Part shown: positions 1 through 12,300 of the stretch, piece by piece
Layout of the letters: each line of letters starts with the position of its first letter
Position numbering within the stretch: the first letter of the stretch is position 1
Assembly: GCA_037176725.1 (NCBI GenBank)
Contig: JAZBRS010000037.1
Span: 11,612,001-11,676,000 of the forward strand
Reading direction: 5' to 3'
Length of the DNA stretch: 64,000 nt
Source: Posidonia oceanica
Taxonomy: Eukaryota > Streptophyta > Magnoliopsida > Alismatales > Posidoniaceae
Notes under the pieces: model-generated
What the model saw: the letters and a program-made list of their open reading frames with translations, nothing else
Told to the model about the DNA's origin: nothing
Database searches by the model: none
Position numbers and translations under genes: made by a program

Positions 1-2558
1 GAAGACCGGAGGGAGGATTTGAAGTTTTTGGGTTCAGAGTTGCTGCCGGAGGCTGGGGGGTGTCTGCTGCTCCTTAGGTTGGATGGGGCCTTCCGGGAGA
101 TTGCTGGAGGTCTGGGGATTGATTCTGGGCGGTTGAATTGATTTTCTGGAGGCTGTGGGAAGAGTTTGCAGGTCGGCCGGATTTCTGATCAGTGGGTGGT
201 GCAGGTGTTTGTGGTGAAGGTTTCGGTCTGTGATGGGGGAGAAGGCTGAAGGCTAGGTGTTTCTGAAAGGTGGAGGTCAGGCGAGTAACTTAGGAAGATT
301 TGGGAAGATGGGACGGTCTGTGGTGGTGGGAATTTCAGGAGAGGAAGTGTTGGGTTGCAGTTGTCTTTTCGGGTGAAAGTTCGGGTGAGCTGGAGTGTTT
401 ACAGGGAAGGAAAAGGCTGGGAAATGGTGGAGGAGGAATGCTGGTGTGCTGGGTGAATTTGGGGGATGAAAAGGGAAGGGAATTCGAGGCTGGAATGGGC
501 TGGTTTCGGGGGAGAAAGAAGGGGAAGTTCTACTGAAAATCAGAGGGAGAGGAAGTGGGAAGTTTGCTGGGGAATTCTCTGGATTTCTCAGCTCTCTCTC
601 TCAAGTGGCAAAAAGGCGATGAAGGAGGATTGAAGGGCTGGCTTTTATCAGGAGGAGGGGACTGCTGGGCGCGAGCTGGTGGTTTGAATTCCACCGGCGG
701 CACTGCAGCAGAAACGACGGGTGTCGGCGAGGCGACTGGCATTCAATGCCTCCCGGAAATGGTGTTGAGAGAAGAGAGGAGCGGCGAGCTCTGTAGGTGA
801 TCTGATGGAGAGGGAGAGCTTGAAATTTGAAAGGTGGAGGGAGCTCTGTAGCTGGCCGCTCGCGGGAGAGAAGCTGAGGAAAACACAGAAGGCTAAGGAA
901 GAAGACGGGTGGAGAAGGCTGGGCTGCGGGCCGAAGGAAAAAGAAATAAAAGAAAAAAGAAAAACGGGCCGGATTGGGCCCAGTAAGGAAAGGAAAGAAA
1001 GAAAAAGAGAAGTAAGAAAGAAGAGAGGGTAGAATGGGGAAATAAAATTAGTAAAAAGGAACTAAAAATAAATAAAAATACTAGAAAGGTTGTGATGTGA
1101 ATTAGGGTTTTAATTAAATTTTTTAATGGCCATTTTGGGTTGATTAATGTGTTTTGGGCTTGATTAGGGTTTTAGGGTTTTGGTTTTGCTTTTAATTAGT
1201 TTTCACTTGATTAAATGTTTGTTAAACCTTTTTTTAAATTGTTTCAAAAATTGTGTTTCCCTTGTTGGACACTTAGGATATTGATTAGGATTTTTTAGGA
1301 TTTATTTTCGTATTAACCAGGGTTGTTTTTAGGTTTTTAAGTCTTGGTCTTCTTAGGGTTTTCTTTTCTTAAGTCTTTTTGAGTTATATTTGGTTTTTAT
1401 TTGTTGATTTTTCTAGATGTTTTTAGTTAGGTTTCTCTTGTCTGATTAGGTGTTTTTAGGTCTTTTAAATGTGTTTTTCTTTTCCTTTTAATTAAGTTTT
1501 TTAATTTGTTTTTTCTTAGGTTTATTAGGTTAAGTCTTTTGCTTCTTTAATTACTTGTTTTAATGTTTGTTTTTTTTTTTGATTCTTCTTTTTGAGGTTT
1601 GTTTTTTTTTTTTAATTCTTCTGATGGGGTTTTTACTTTTGGTGGGTTCTGATTTAATTTTAGTTTTTTTTCTTGATTTTTCAGTGTTTTCTTTTGATTT
1701 GTTTTGCATTTTTTAGTTTACATGCTTGGTTTTCCTTTTAGCTTGATTTAGTTAAGTTTAGGTTTTTAATTGCTTGTTTAATGTTTTTTAATTGTTTTTC
1801 TTAGGGTTCTGATTTGTTTCTTTTATGTTTTGGAGTTTTACAAATTTTTAGCGGTTTTTATGGATTTTTGCAAGAGAAAGAAAGGGGAAAAGAGAAAGAA
1901 GAAGAGAAGGGAAAAAGGAAGAATAAAGGGAAAAGAGATGAGTTGAAGGAAAAGGATTTTTTAAAAAACAGGGAAAGTGTTAAAAATAAAGTAAAAATAG
2001 GAATAAGATAGAGGAAGGATAGAAGCACAAAGGGGGCCCACAGCCAGACCAGAGAAGGAGCAAGAAGGGGATGAAAAGAGAGATGATAATCAGGAGAGAG
2101 AGAGGAGAGAGAAAATGATAATCCCGAAGAGAGAAAAGGATAATTTGGGTGAATGGAGGTCTTAAAGGTCTTGGAATGGGATGAAAATTGGTGAGTGGGC
2201 AGTCTAGGGTTTGAGGTGTTGGTTCTGAAGTTTTGGCTTGATTCTGAGAAGGTTTTGGAAGGATTTTAAGGTGTAGAAAAGGGGAGTTTTGCCTAGGTTT
2301 TCTAGGGTTTTTGGGAATGGTCTAACGTTTGAGATTTTCTAAGTTCTTGGGTAGGTTTGCTAAGTGGGTGTTGGTGGGTTTTCCTATGGATTTTGGCTAG
2401 GTTTTGAGCTTGGGAAGAGGGGTAAAGGCTTAGGTCAAGTTTGCTTGGTTTTGAAGGGTAAAGAAGAGGGTTAGGGTTTGGTTTTGGTTTAGGTTTGAGT
2501 CCAGCAATCACCAGGAGGGCTCCAAGTGGTCCAAGCCTGCCAAGATGGGGTGTCAACA
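1..2558 (-). repeat. Partial LTR of Tat-type element L0
   Basis: Reading the minus strand from 2558, the LTR opens TGTTGACACCCC, the same terminus as the other LTRs here. An A-rich stretch with AAACCCTAA-type words follows (about 1090-1850 on the plus strand reads T-rich), then a pyrimidine/purine tract, a GGGCCC-containing block and GC-rich sequence that leaves the window at position 1. It is embedded in the integrase of M0 and no PPT lies beside it, so it is best read as the 5' LTR of an element extending to the left, or a solo LTR. Its U3 start resembles those of A and P with clear divergence. Confidence 0.85.
641..982 (-). promoter_or_regulatory. Putative U3 promoter of L0
   Basis: On the minus strand, GGCCCA/TGGGCC (975-982) is followed downstream by a TATA-like GATAAAAG (642-649). 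The same order, with the box in the context GATAAAAGCCA, is found in both LTRs of P, so it was conserved while the flanks diverged. The transcription start has not been observed. Confidence 0.4.
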
Positions 2559-2960
2559 CTAATAAACTTCTTTGTCACCACGGCTGTGATTGCCTTGTAG
2601 GAGGTTGCTTCCACCCACTTAGTGAAGTAGTCTATCGCTACGAGAATGAAGCGATGACCATTCGAAGCAGTAGGTTGTATAGCACCGATGACATCAATTC
2701 CCCAGGTGGAGATGGGCCATGGCGAGGACATGCTGTGCAATTCCTATGGGGGAGCGTGCATAAGATTACCTTGGATCTAGCTATTGTGGCATTTACGCAC
2801 AAACTGGCAGCAATCTGCCTCCATGGTTGACCAGAAATAGCCCTAGAGCATGATCTTCTTGGCCAGCAACACGCCATTCATATGCGGGCCACAAGTCCTT
2901 GCATGAACTTGGAGCATTAGCGTGTCGGCCTTTGCCTTGCTCAAATAGCATAGGAGCATC
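2559..2960 (-). pseudogene. M0 integrase, N-terminal part, cut by LTR L0
   Basis: The zinc-binding region shows HARTCGPHMNG followed by CHNS where P has CHNC, so the last zinc ligand is lost. A TAG follows at 2777-2779 (CAG in P), and another stop lies at about 2840. The core begins with GIDVIGA, carrying the first catalytic Asp, and ends at 2559 after KKFIS, where LTR L0 starts. The remaining core lies outside the window. Confidence 0.88.
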
Positions 2961-3199
2961 TGATTGTAAGATCTTCTGTAAAGCTGCCTTGCTCCCAACA
3001 CATACTTTGACGCCAGACGCGCCAAAGTTCTTTTATCTGCTGCTGAGGTGCAAGGCGGGTGGCTGCCAAACTCTAGGAAGGTCTTGATATCGTGGTACCA
3101 AGGCTGCTCTTCTATTGGATCTGCCTCCTCTATGCTCATGCATTGTGCAGGCTGCTCCATGCAGGTAACTGATACATCCACTGCACGGTCTTTAGGTAT

Positions 3200-3590
3200 A
3201 CTGAGCCTTAACGCCAAGGTTGCTAGCGCATCTGCATATGCGTTCCTTGCCCTATTCATGTACGAGAAGCGGATGCTTGCAAATTCTTCTATCAGCTTCA
3301 GCAGATGTTCGTCATATGGCATAAGCTTTGGATCCTTTGTTCTCCAATCGCCATTCACGTGGGAAATAACTAGCATGGCATCGTCGTGCATATGCAGCTT
3401 CTGCGCCTCATGCTCGAGTGCGACCTTCAATCCTAGGATGCATGTTTCATATTTTGCTTCGTTATTAGTGCATATGAAGGTCAGCTTCCTTGCAAAGAGG
3501 ATCATCTGTCCCTGCGGCGTTACCAGCACTGTGCCCATGCCTCGACCCTTCTTATTGACAGCACCATCAAAATACAGCTGCCACTGCTCT
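3200..3590 (-). pseudogene. M0 archaeal-type second RNase H (catalytic Glu lost)
   Basis: A second RNase H follows the first, as is typical of the Tat lineage. LYFDGAVNKK carries the first Asp and NAYADALA the last. The NNEAEYEA motif of P reads NNEAKYET here, replacing the catalytic Glu by Lys, so this copy should be inactive even apart from the stops around it. Confidence 0.85.
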
Positions 3591-4980
3591 AGGTCTTCAG
3601 GGTCCTCCTTGCCAGAGTCCTCCATTGCAAAGAGGATGTCCTCATTCGGGAACTGCGTCCGGAGAGGCTGGTATTCAGGCAAGGGAAAGTCGGCAAGATG
3701 ATCTGCCATGACTTGGCCCCTCATGGCCCACTGCATGACAAAGGTGATGTCGTACTGAGACAACAACACCTGCCACTTGACGCATTTGCCCACCATGGCT
3801 AGCTTCTGGAAAAGGAACTTGATGGGATCGTGCCGGCATAGCAGCCGAACAGGGTACACCATCATGTAGTGTCTCAGTTTCTACGCTGCCCAGAAGAGAG
3901 ATTGGCAAGTCTTCTCTATTGTGCTATACATGGCTTCGCAATCATTGAATTTCTTGCTCAGGTAGTTGATGGCACACTCCTTTCTACCAGATTCGTCATG
4001 TTGGTCCAAGACGGTGCCCATGGAATGCTGCATGATAGAGAGGTAGAGAAGCAGAGGTCTCCCCGATGTGGGAGGAACCAAGATGGGAGGCTTGATTAGA
4101 AGCTGCTTGATTTTGTCCAAGGCAACTTGGCACTCCTCACTCCAGTTAATTTGTGCATGCTTCTTTAGGAGCTTAAAGATCGGTTCGCAGATGAGCATGA
4201 GCTGTGCAATGAACCGATTGATATACTGCAGTCGTCCGAGTAGGCCTCGGACCTCTTTTTCAGTCCTGGGGGGTGGCATGTCCACGATGACTTTTGCTTT
4301 CATTGGATCCACTTCAATCCCCCTCTAGCTAACAATGTAGCCCAAGAGCTTGCTAGAAGATACCCCGAATACGCATTTGCTGGGGTTGAGACGCAACTTG
4401 TACTTCCTCAAGCGGTCAAAGAGCTTCCTTAGACAAGCGAGATGATCCTCAGGCTCTTTGGACTTGGTAATCATATCGTCCACGTAAACCTCCACCTCTT
4501 GGTGCATGAGGTCGTGGAATAATGCAGTATTTGCCCTCTGATAGGTTGCGCTAGCATTCTTCAACCCGAACGGCATAACTTGGTAGCAGAAGACACCCCA
4601 AGGGGTGATAAAGGAGGTTTTCTCCATGTCCTCTTCTGCCAGTCTGATTTGGTTATAGCCAGAGAAGCCGTCCATGAAAGAGAGCATTTTGTGCCCTGTA
4701 GTGTTATCGACTAGGATGTCAATGTGCGGTAGTGGGAAATCATCCTTGGGACTCGCCTTGTTCAGGTCCTGATAGTCGATGCACATGCGAACTCGGCCAT
4801 CCTTCTTGGGCACTGGCACAACGTTTGCAAGCCACTCAGGGTAAAGGACGACCTTGAGGAAGTTAACACTGTGCTGCTTCATGATCTCTTCTTTGATCTT
4901 GAGCAGCCATTGCGGTCGCCATCTTCTTAGCTTCTACTTTACTGGCTTGGCCTCTGGATCCAAAGGCAAGTTATGCACGA
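3590..4980 (-). pseudogene. M0 reverse transcriptase and degenerate first RNase H
   Basis: RT motifs are clear: FMDGFSGYNQ, MPFGLKNA and YVDDM. The RNase H that follows has lost its first catalytic Asp (LYLSIMQHSMG where an Asp is expected), as in P. The frame is interrupted by TAG at 4934-4936 and 3881-3883, both at positions that are CAG in P, and by TAG at 4325-4327 where P has CAA. No frameshift is needed, so decay is by point mutation. Confidence 0.9.
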
Positions 4981-4989
4981 CCACTTCGA

Positions 4990-6937
4990 TGTTGAGGCCG
5001 ACCATGTCCTCATAGCTCCAAGCGAAGACATCTGCATACTCTTTCAAGAATGCAATGAATTCTGCTCTAGCCTGGGGCGACAAGTGGGCGCTAATGCGGA
5101 CCTCTTTGGCTTCTTCTGCAGTGCCGATGCTGACAACCTCTATCTCTTCTTCGACATGGAGGTTGGGGCCTTCTGTATCGTCGTCATGCGGCCGAAACTC
5201 AGGCGATGCTTCATCATTCTCATCCTCGCTTGTATCATCCTCCTCTCCATATGCAATGAGTTCAGAGAGGATCTCCTTCTCAAAGGTGGGGTCTGAGATA
5301 TCGAAGGAGTGCAAATGTTCCGCTGCTTGGCCCTGGTGACGCTTCAGGATGGTCACGCTTACAGGAGTGTTCCTGTATCCTCGGTGCGCGACCTCTGTCT
5401 TGGCAATCTGCTCTGCCTGCTCTGTCTGCTCTACTTGCTCTAACTTTGCTGATCCCGCTGCTTCTGCTGGCTCTGCTACTGCTATCTGTACTGCTGCTTG
5501 TGCTACTGCTGCCTGTGCTGATGCTACTTGTGCGGTTACTGCCCGTGCGGTTGCTTGCGATGCTGCTGCTTGTGCATGTTGCGCTGTCGCTTGCGATGCT
5601 ACTACTACTTGTGCGGTTGGTTGCGGTGCTACTGCTTGTGCATGATGTGCTGTGGATGCTGATGTTGATGCGGCGAGTGCTAATGCTGGTGCCTGCTGTG
5701 CTAACGCTTGCTGTGCTGCAGATGCTAATGATTGCGGTGCTACTGCTTGCTGTGCTGCTGGTACTGATGCATGTTGTGCTGCCAATGCCGATACATGTTG
5801 TACTACTGATGCTGATGCTTGCGATGTTGCCGCTGTTGTTGATGCTTGCGATGCTACTACTTGCTGTGCTGCTGGTGCCGGTGCTACTGATGTTGATGCA
5901 TGTTGTGCTAATGCTGCTGGTACTTGCTGTGCTAATGCTGCTGGTGCTAATGCTTGCGGTGTTGCATGGGGCATGGATTGCACATACCACCTAGACCCGC
6001 CGCCTGGCTACTGAGTGATGAGCTCATCTGGTCTAGTGGGCCCTGCTGCTGCTGGATCTTCTTCAATGGCCATGATGGAGGGTTCTGTAGCCACGGCTTT
6101 CCCCTTCCTCTATGCTGCTTCATGCTCTGCGACGTCCTCTGCCGGGGATACAAGTTGCTCTTGGAACAGCTGCTCCAAGTCTCCCACCGCAAAGTCAACC
6201 TTAGCCTCTACAGCTGCTGCTTCCTCTTCATCCGAGGGAGAGTCGACGTAGTAGGCGACGGTGACCTCTGACTCTTGGGCAATCGCTAGGCCTGCTGCTA
6301 CTTGGGACGCCTGCTTCACTATTGTTGGGTAGGCTGCCATGGTCACTGCTGCTGCTGGAGGGGAGGCACAAGTGCTCCTCCGGAGGACCGATGGCTGGAC
6401 TGCTATGCTTGGGGACAAAATGCCGGTGCCTATGGGTGACAATGGTTGTCTCCCTGTAGCGGCGACGAGCATCTTCCACAAAACGGGATCTGCTGAAGCT
6501 GACAGCAGTGTGCCTGATAGAGCCACCTGGCTTACTTGTGGCGCTGTCCATAATGCGGGCTGAGACACGCTGCCGCTTGATCTGACTGATTGCTTCATCG
6601 GAGAAGGTGATTTCCATACTAGTGCGGCTGCGGTCACAAGCTGATTGCTGGACAGTGCCGAAGGGCGTGCTTTTGACCCCGAAGGTGCTACTGTGGCTGT
6701 TGATGACTTTGGTGAAGCTGCAGGAAGAGGAGAAACTATCAATCTCGCCACAGGACCCACTAAATCTGCTGCTGCGTCAGTGAGTGCCATGCAAACTGAC
6801 CGAGATGTTGTCACACTGAGCTGATCCTTGCTCCTGGTTGGGGCTGCCTTTACTATGCCAGACTGCTCCTCATCTGAGTAGTAGTCTTCGATGCAGACCC
6901 ATTCTTCTGTTGGCAGTGGAGGGCTTAAGCATGACAC
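4990..6937 (-). pseudogene. M0 protease-RT linker with Ala/Gln-rich expansion
   Basis: This region links protease to RT and keeps the pol frame. It starts with an acidic CIEDYYSDEEQSG block shared with P and M1, runs through Ser/Ala/Pro-rich sequence, and from about 5400 to 5990 becomes almost pure Ala, Gln, Ser, Val and Thr encoded by GCT/GCA-type triplets. The conserved VSVTILKRHQGQ block and an acidic stretch then lead to RT. The Ala/Gln expansion is much longer than in P or M1. No catalytic domain is visible. Confidence 0.75.
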
Positions 6938-8276
6938 TGGCTATGTAGGGGCTTCACTACTGCTTGGATCAAGGGTACCTGCATTAGCAAAGTTAGTGAG
7001 GTCCCGCAGGATGGCAATGCTTTGATCCTTGGGCTGCATGCATTTATCTTTCCGAGTCCTTCAAAATCTCTTCGCTCTGCGGCTTGGACCGGCTTGGCGA
7101 TTCCCTGGCCGTATCGCCCGAGCGGCGTTCCCTTAACATAGCCCCACCTATGATAGACATTTTCAACCATCCGAAAGGGATTGCTGTGAACAGCCAAGGA
7201 GTTGACGCGTTCAAGATCAGGTATAAAGTTAACCGGCTCACACCGATTAATTCGATACAAAGCATTTGAAAGTTCAAGGTCAAAAGGGACAGTCTGCGAG
7301 GAGGTAGGTGCAACCGCCTCGATCCGCTCTTTCTCGAAGTTCTCTGCCATAACAAGATAACATCGTCGCCACGGCGAAACTTGATCATGCAGTAGAGGGT
7401 CGAGGGGATGACCTGATACTTATGCAGCCAAGGGCGCCCAAGCAAAAGATTGAAATTGGACTCCAAGTCGACAATGTAGAACTCCACATCGAAGACAACC
7501 GGGCCAATCTCGAGAGGAATAATCAAAATCCCTAGAGCGTCATGGTAGGTGTTGTCAAAAGCTGTCATTCCCTTTATCGCCGGGGTGGCATCCTCGGCTT
7601 TGAATCTGAGCCTGGTTGCAGTGCGCAAGGGACAGACATTAAGGCCTAATCCGTTATCAACCAGCGATAGGGGAATGCGAAAGTTTTTGTATTGCACCGT
7701 AACAAACAAGGGTTGGTTGTGATTAATCCTCGCCGGAGGCAGCTCATCGCTTGTGAAAGAGATGATCTGGGGCTCTGTGATGACGCCAACCACACTTTCC
7801 ACGGCCGCGAGTTCTATAGCTTGGGACACATGGGCTGCTTGGAACACTTAGAGGAAAGCCTCGCGGTGTTCGAAAGAGGAGTGTATAAGGTCCCAAATGG
7901 AAATGTCTGCTTTAACCCTCCTAAGCTGGGAGGTGATATCGATCTTGTGGTGTGGCTTCCTGGTGGTAGAAGGAAATGCTTTGGGGGTAGGCTCTACAGG
8001 GCTAGGTGCAGGGGATTGGCTTGATGTTGGGGGTGCTGTAGGTTGGCTTGATGCTGAAGGTGCTACGAGTTGGCTTGCTGGAGGGGGCGCAGCAGGTGCT
8101 GGACAGCTGGGCCTTACCACCGGAGCTACGGGCTTGTAGACCCTCCTCGATCGCGTGACTTCCACACACGTTGCCGTGGCGTAGTCGTAAGGCACACGAT
8201 GGGGGTCCCAGGTTAAGTCAATAACCGCGGGGGCCTATGCTACGAGCACGAGAGGGGCTACGGGGGCATATGCTGG
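6925..8276 (-). pseudogene. M0 pre-protease segment and aspartic protease (broken)
   Basis: Retroviral-type aspartic protease that would cut the polyprotein. The active-site motif is LVDNGLG, with Asp-Asn-Gly where many families have Asp-Ser/Thr-Gly; the following block contains LLLGRPWL. Upstream is a Pro/Ala/Ser/Gln-rich spacer and the conserved KADISIWDLIHSS, shared with M1, P and M2. There is a stop at about 7848 and a frameshift at about 7355, just after the RRGDDVI block. The segment is cut off at 8276 by LTR A. Confidence 0.85.
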
Positions 8277-8593
8277 TGTAGTAATCCCAATCAGAATCAG
8301 GTTTACTATTAGCAGCTATGTCCGAGGAGGAGGGCTCAACTCGAAAACACTTAAAACAGAGGAGAAAAGATAAGAAAAGAAAGAGATAAGACAATTCAAA
8401 GTCGCCACCGTGTCTATTATCGGGAGACAAGGAAAATCGGGGAAATGCGTGAGTTAACACGCAAAACCAAGCAAAGAGTGCAATGCAAAGCAATGCGAAA
8501 GAAAACAAATGCAAATGATATGACTCATGCCTAGGATAAGGGCAATATGGTCATTGCGGGCCAAAAGACTGGGCAAGGACTCCTGTTACGTGC

Positions 8594-8616
8594 GGGGAAG
8601 GTGTTAGGCACCCCCG
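8594..8616 (-). promoter_or_regulatory. Conserved hairpin near the LTR A end
   Basis: On the minus strand GGGGGTG pairs with CACC-TT-CCCC around loop CCTAA, with a TT bulge. The element is conserved in LTRs A, B and both P LTRs while the sequences around it vary. It may act in RNA packaging, dimerisation or 3' end formation; the function is unknown. Confidence 0.45.
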
Positions 8617-8930
8617 ACACGCCTGAGAATCGGTCTTTCTAGGCTTACGCTCGCATACGCAGGGAAATGCAGGTTTGAATGCCTAAATGCCAATGAATGC
8701 CTGAATAAATGCTCATAGGTGTGCTCTAAGTGGTGGGATGCAATGCAGGAAAGTAAACGTGCAGTCTAAGTGCTCAGCAACGCTGTCTGTGTTCCGAACC
8801 GAGCGAAACCTGGCTCGTGAGAACTCCAGGCAGTAAGCATCACTGCCCTATATGCAAATGCGAGCGGAAAAGCAAAACGGCGGTAAAACCAAGCAATGCA
8901 GGCGACATGCAAGAGAAAATGACGTAAAAC

Positions 8931-9380
8931 ACACGAAACAATGCGAGAAACGAGAGTGGCACACAAAACGGTGCAAGAAAACAAGACGGCACGCGAAACG
9001 GTGCGAGAAAACAAAGCTAGTACGCAAAATAGTGCAAGAAACAAGAACGGCACGCAAAACGGTGCAGAAAACAAAGCAGCACGAGAAACGATGCGAGAAA
9101 ACAAAGTGGGCACGCAAAATGGTCCCAAAAACAAAGCGGGCACACAAAACGGTGCCAAAAACAGAGCGGGCATGCAAAACGGTGCGAGAAAACAAAGCGG
9201 CACGCGAAACGGTGCGAGAAAACAAAACGACATGCAAAACGGTGTGAGAAACAAGAATGGCATGCAAAACGGTGCTAAAAGCAAAGTGGGCACGCAAAAC
9301 GGTACCAAAAACAAAGCGGGCACGCGAAACAGTGTCAAAAACGGAGTGGGCACACGAAACGGTGCCAAAAGCGAAGCGGG
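8931..9380 (-). repeat. 30-bp minisatellite inside LTR A
   Basis: Imperfect tandem copies of a unit near 30 bp, read on this strand as AAAACGGTGCCAAAAACAAA followed by GCGGGCACGC. The same unit fills the equivalent position of LTR B and both P LTRs. Because 30 is a multiple of three and the unit lacks stops, it creates long spurious reading frames on both strands. Confidence 0.93.
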
Positions 9381-12300
9381 AGACCTATATGCAATTTTTC
9401 AAAGATGCAGGGTCTAAAATGCAATTTTATAAGCAAAATATGCATTTAAATGGCTTTTATAAGCATGCAGAAGACCTATGTGCAATTTTTAAAACATGCA
9501 GGGTCAAAAATGCAATTTTATAAGCAAAATATGCATTTAAATGACATGCAGAGGACCTATATGTAATTTTTAAATCATGCAGGTTCAAAAATGTAATTTT
9601 ATAAGCAAAATATGTATTTAAATGTATGCCGTGCATTAATGTGGGACCTATATGCAAAAATCAGAAAATATGAGGGAAATGATGCAATGCAGTAAGGAAA
9701 AATGGAAAATAAATACCTAAGTTAACAAATCAGAGGACTAAATTGTAAATGAGAAAAACAACAGGGACCAAAAATGCAATTTATCAAGGTAAAATACAAG
9801 CATTAAATCAGATTATTGACTGGAGGACTAACATGCAATAATAAAGAACTAGAGGACTGGAACTTAAAAAAACACTGAAAAGAAACACTGTAGAAGGACT
9901 AATATGCAATTAATCAATTTTTTGGATTTTTCATGCAATTTCATGTAATTTAAATGCGAAATTAAATGAGTTTTAAACAAAGGCAGGACCAGTATGCAAT
10001 AAATCGAAAACAGGGACTGAAAATGCAATTTAGTGGTAAAATAGCTAGCTAAGGAAAATAAAGCTACAGTAATATCACAGGCAAATTGGCCACTGTAGCA
10101 GATCGCTACCAGTGGCCGGAAGGGAGGAATAGGGGCTACTAGGGACGCGCTGGTGCGGCGGCGGCCTGCTCCGGAGCCGTGCGGAGGTCGGCGAGGCGTC
10201 GGAGGGCCATGACGGAGCCTGGAGATGATCGGAGACGACGACGGAGGTCTGCAGAGTGTCCGAAGGCAGACCGGGTGATCGGAGCGTCGTCATGGCATTC
10301 TGAGGCCACCGAAGAGTTCCTGGAGGTCGTGCGGACCTGGGACGACAATCGGCGAGGCGTTCTGCAGCTGGAGCGGCGATCCGAGCTCAGAGCTCGCCGG
10401 AGAAGAAGGAGTTGCCGGCGGCGACGACTCGACGGAAGAGGGGAGGAAATACTATTCTAACAAGCGGAAAAGCACAAGAAGAGAAAAACTAAACTACAGG
10501 AGAAGAATGGTACCTTTCCGTGGGCTGGAGTGCTCCCCCGACGTCCGGTGCTTCAGTGGTCACTGGCAGAGTTTGTCCGGCTGCTGCAGACGTCCTCGAC
10601 TGCTCGGGAAGGTTGGGATCGGATTAGTGATGTACTCCGGAGCTTCCTGGATGCTCAGAGCGAAGCTTCGATGACCGGAGCGAAGATTCAAGGTTTTGGG
10701 TGCACAGCAAAAGGCCGGAGGTGGGGGTGATTGTCTGCTGCCTTCTAGATCAACCGGAGGGGTACCGGCGACTTGCTGGATGGTTGAGGAAGGTGTGTGG
10801 ATGCTCTGGAGAGCCGGGAAAGGGCTGGAGAGGAAGTTTGGGATTGGAAGGATTTTCTGGCAGAGAAGGGAGTAGGTGTTTGTGGTGGTAGGTTTGGTCT
10901 GTGGTGAGGCTTGGAGCTAAAGCTCAGGTGGGTTTAGAAGGTGGTGTTCAGGCGAGTTTGGTGGGGGAATTTGGGAAGGTTTAGTGGGTTGCAATGTCGG
11001 GAATTTTGGAGGAAATTGTGATGGGTTGCTGTTTCGAAATGGAGGAGTTGGAGGGTGGTCTCAGGGTGGTTTGGGTCGTGGATTGGGGGGTTGTGAAGCT
11101 GGTTGTCTGGGTGAGATTGGGGGAGGAATTGAGGGAGCTTTGCTGGGTGGAACGGGCACTAGCTTCAGTGGAAAGGAAGAGGAAGAAGAGGCTCGGATTT
11201 TCAGTGGGAAGAGGAGGGATTCTGGCGCTCTCCAGGCTCTGGATTCTCTCACTCTCTCTCGATCACAAAAAGCGGAAGAAGGAGGAGTGGAACTGAGGAT
11301 TTTAAGCAGCTAGGGAGGAGTGAAGCACGAGCTAGATTCAAATCCCCACCGGCGGGAGCAGCAGCTGCTGGCAGTGAAGGACGGCCGAGGCGATGGGCAA
11401 TTAATGCCCCGGAGAAGCCGCTGAGATGCTGAGAGAAGGATGGTGGACGCTGGAGCTGATGGGATCGAGAGGGAAAAAGAAATTGAATTTTGAAGGAGGT
11501 GGAGGGAGACTGCTGGCGGGAGGAATCGCGGAGGAAGAAGAAGAAGAAGAAGAAGAAGGGAAGAGGAGGAAGAGGATGTGCGGGCCAGGCCACGCGAAAG
11601 AAAAGAAAAAAGAAAGAAAGAAAAGAAGGAAGGAGGGGGGAAAAGGGCCGGACTGGGCCCAACAGGAGAAGAAAGAAAAAATAGAAAGAAAGGAGGAAAG
11701 GAAGGAAAGGGAAGAGGAAGAGAAAGAAGAAAGAAATAAAATTGATAAAAATAAAATAAAATAAGAAAAAGTTTTTAGAGTGATTGTGTTTTAAATTAGG
11801 ACTTTGATTAAGCTTTTTAATGATTGTTTTTGGTTGGTTAATTAGGTTTAAAGGGGTTTTAGTTTTGATTAGGGTTTTTAGGGTTTTCTTTGCTTTTGAT
11901 TTGTTTTTTATTTTGATTAAATGTTTGTTAAGTCACTTAAGTTGTTTTTTTAATTATGTTTTTCTTGTTAAGTACTTGGAATGTTAATTAGGATTTTTAA
12001 AGTTTGTTTTTAAATTAATTAGGGTGAGTTTTAGACTTTTGATTTTAGTCTTTTTTTTCTTAAGTCTTTTCTGATTTGTTTTTTATTTTTGTTTGTTGAG
12101 TTCTTTTAATATTTTCTTTAGTTAAGTTTTCTTGTTAAGTTTTTAATTAAGTGTTTTTAGATTTTTGATTGTTTGTTTTTCCTTTTGGTTAGGTTTTTGA
12201 ATTATTCTTTTTAAATTTGTGAAGTTAGGTTTCTCTTTTCCTTAAGTGATTGTCTTAGTGTTTTTTTTTTCTTTAATTGTTTTCTTTTATTTTTAGGAAT

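Larger units (their letters stand above)
2559..8276 (-). mobile_element. M0: truncated Ty3/gypsy (Tat) element, internal part only
   Basis: Order on the minus strand is pre-protease region, protease, long linker, RT, RNase H, archaeal-type RNase H, integrase zinc finger and start of the integrase core. The right end stops at 8276 where LTR A begins; the left end stops at 2559 where LTR L0 begins. From about 6937 to 2559 the remains stay in one frame, broken by stop codons, so much of gag-pol was a single ORF. Gag and M0's own LTRs are not in the window. It diverges more from P than M1 does. Confidence 0.93.

Noticed and set aside
5446..5994. Plus-strand Leu/Val/Met-rich ORF resembling a membrane protein
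   Set aside because: It is the antisense of the Ala/Gln-rich coding tract of M0.
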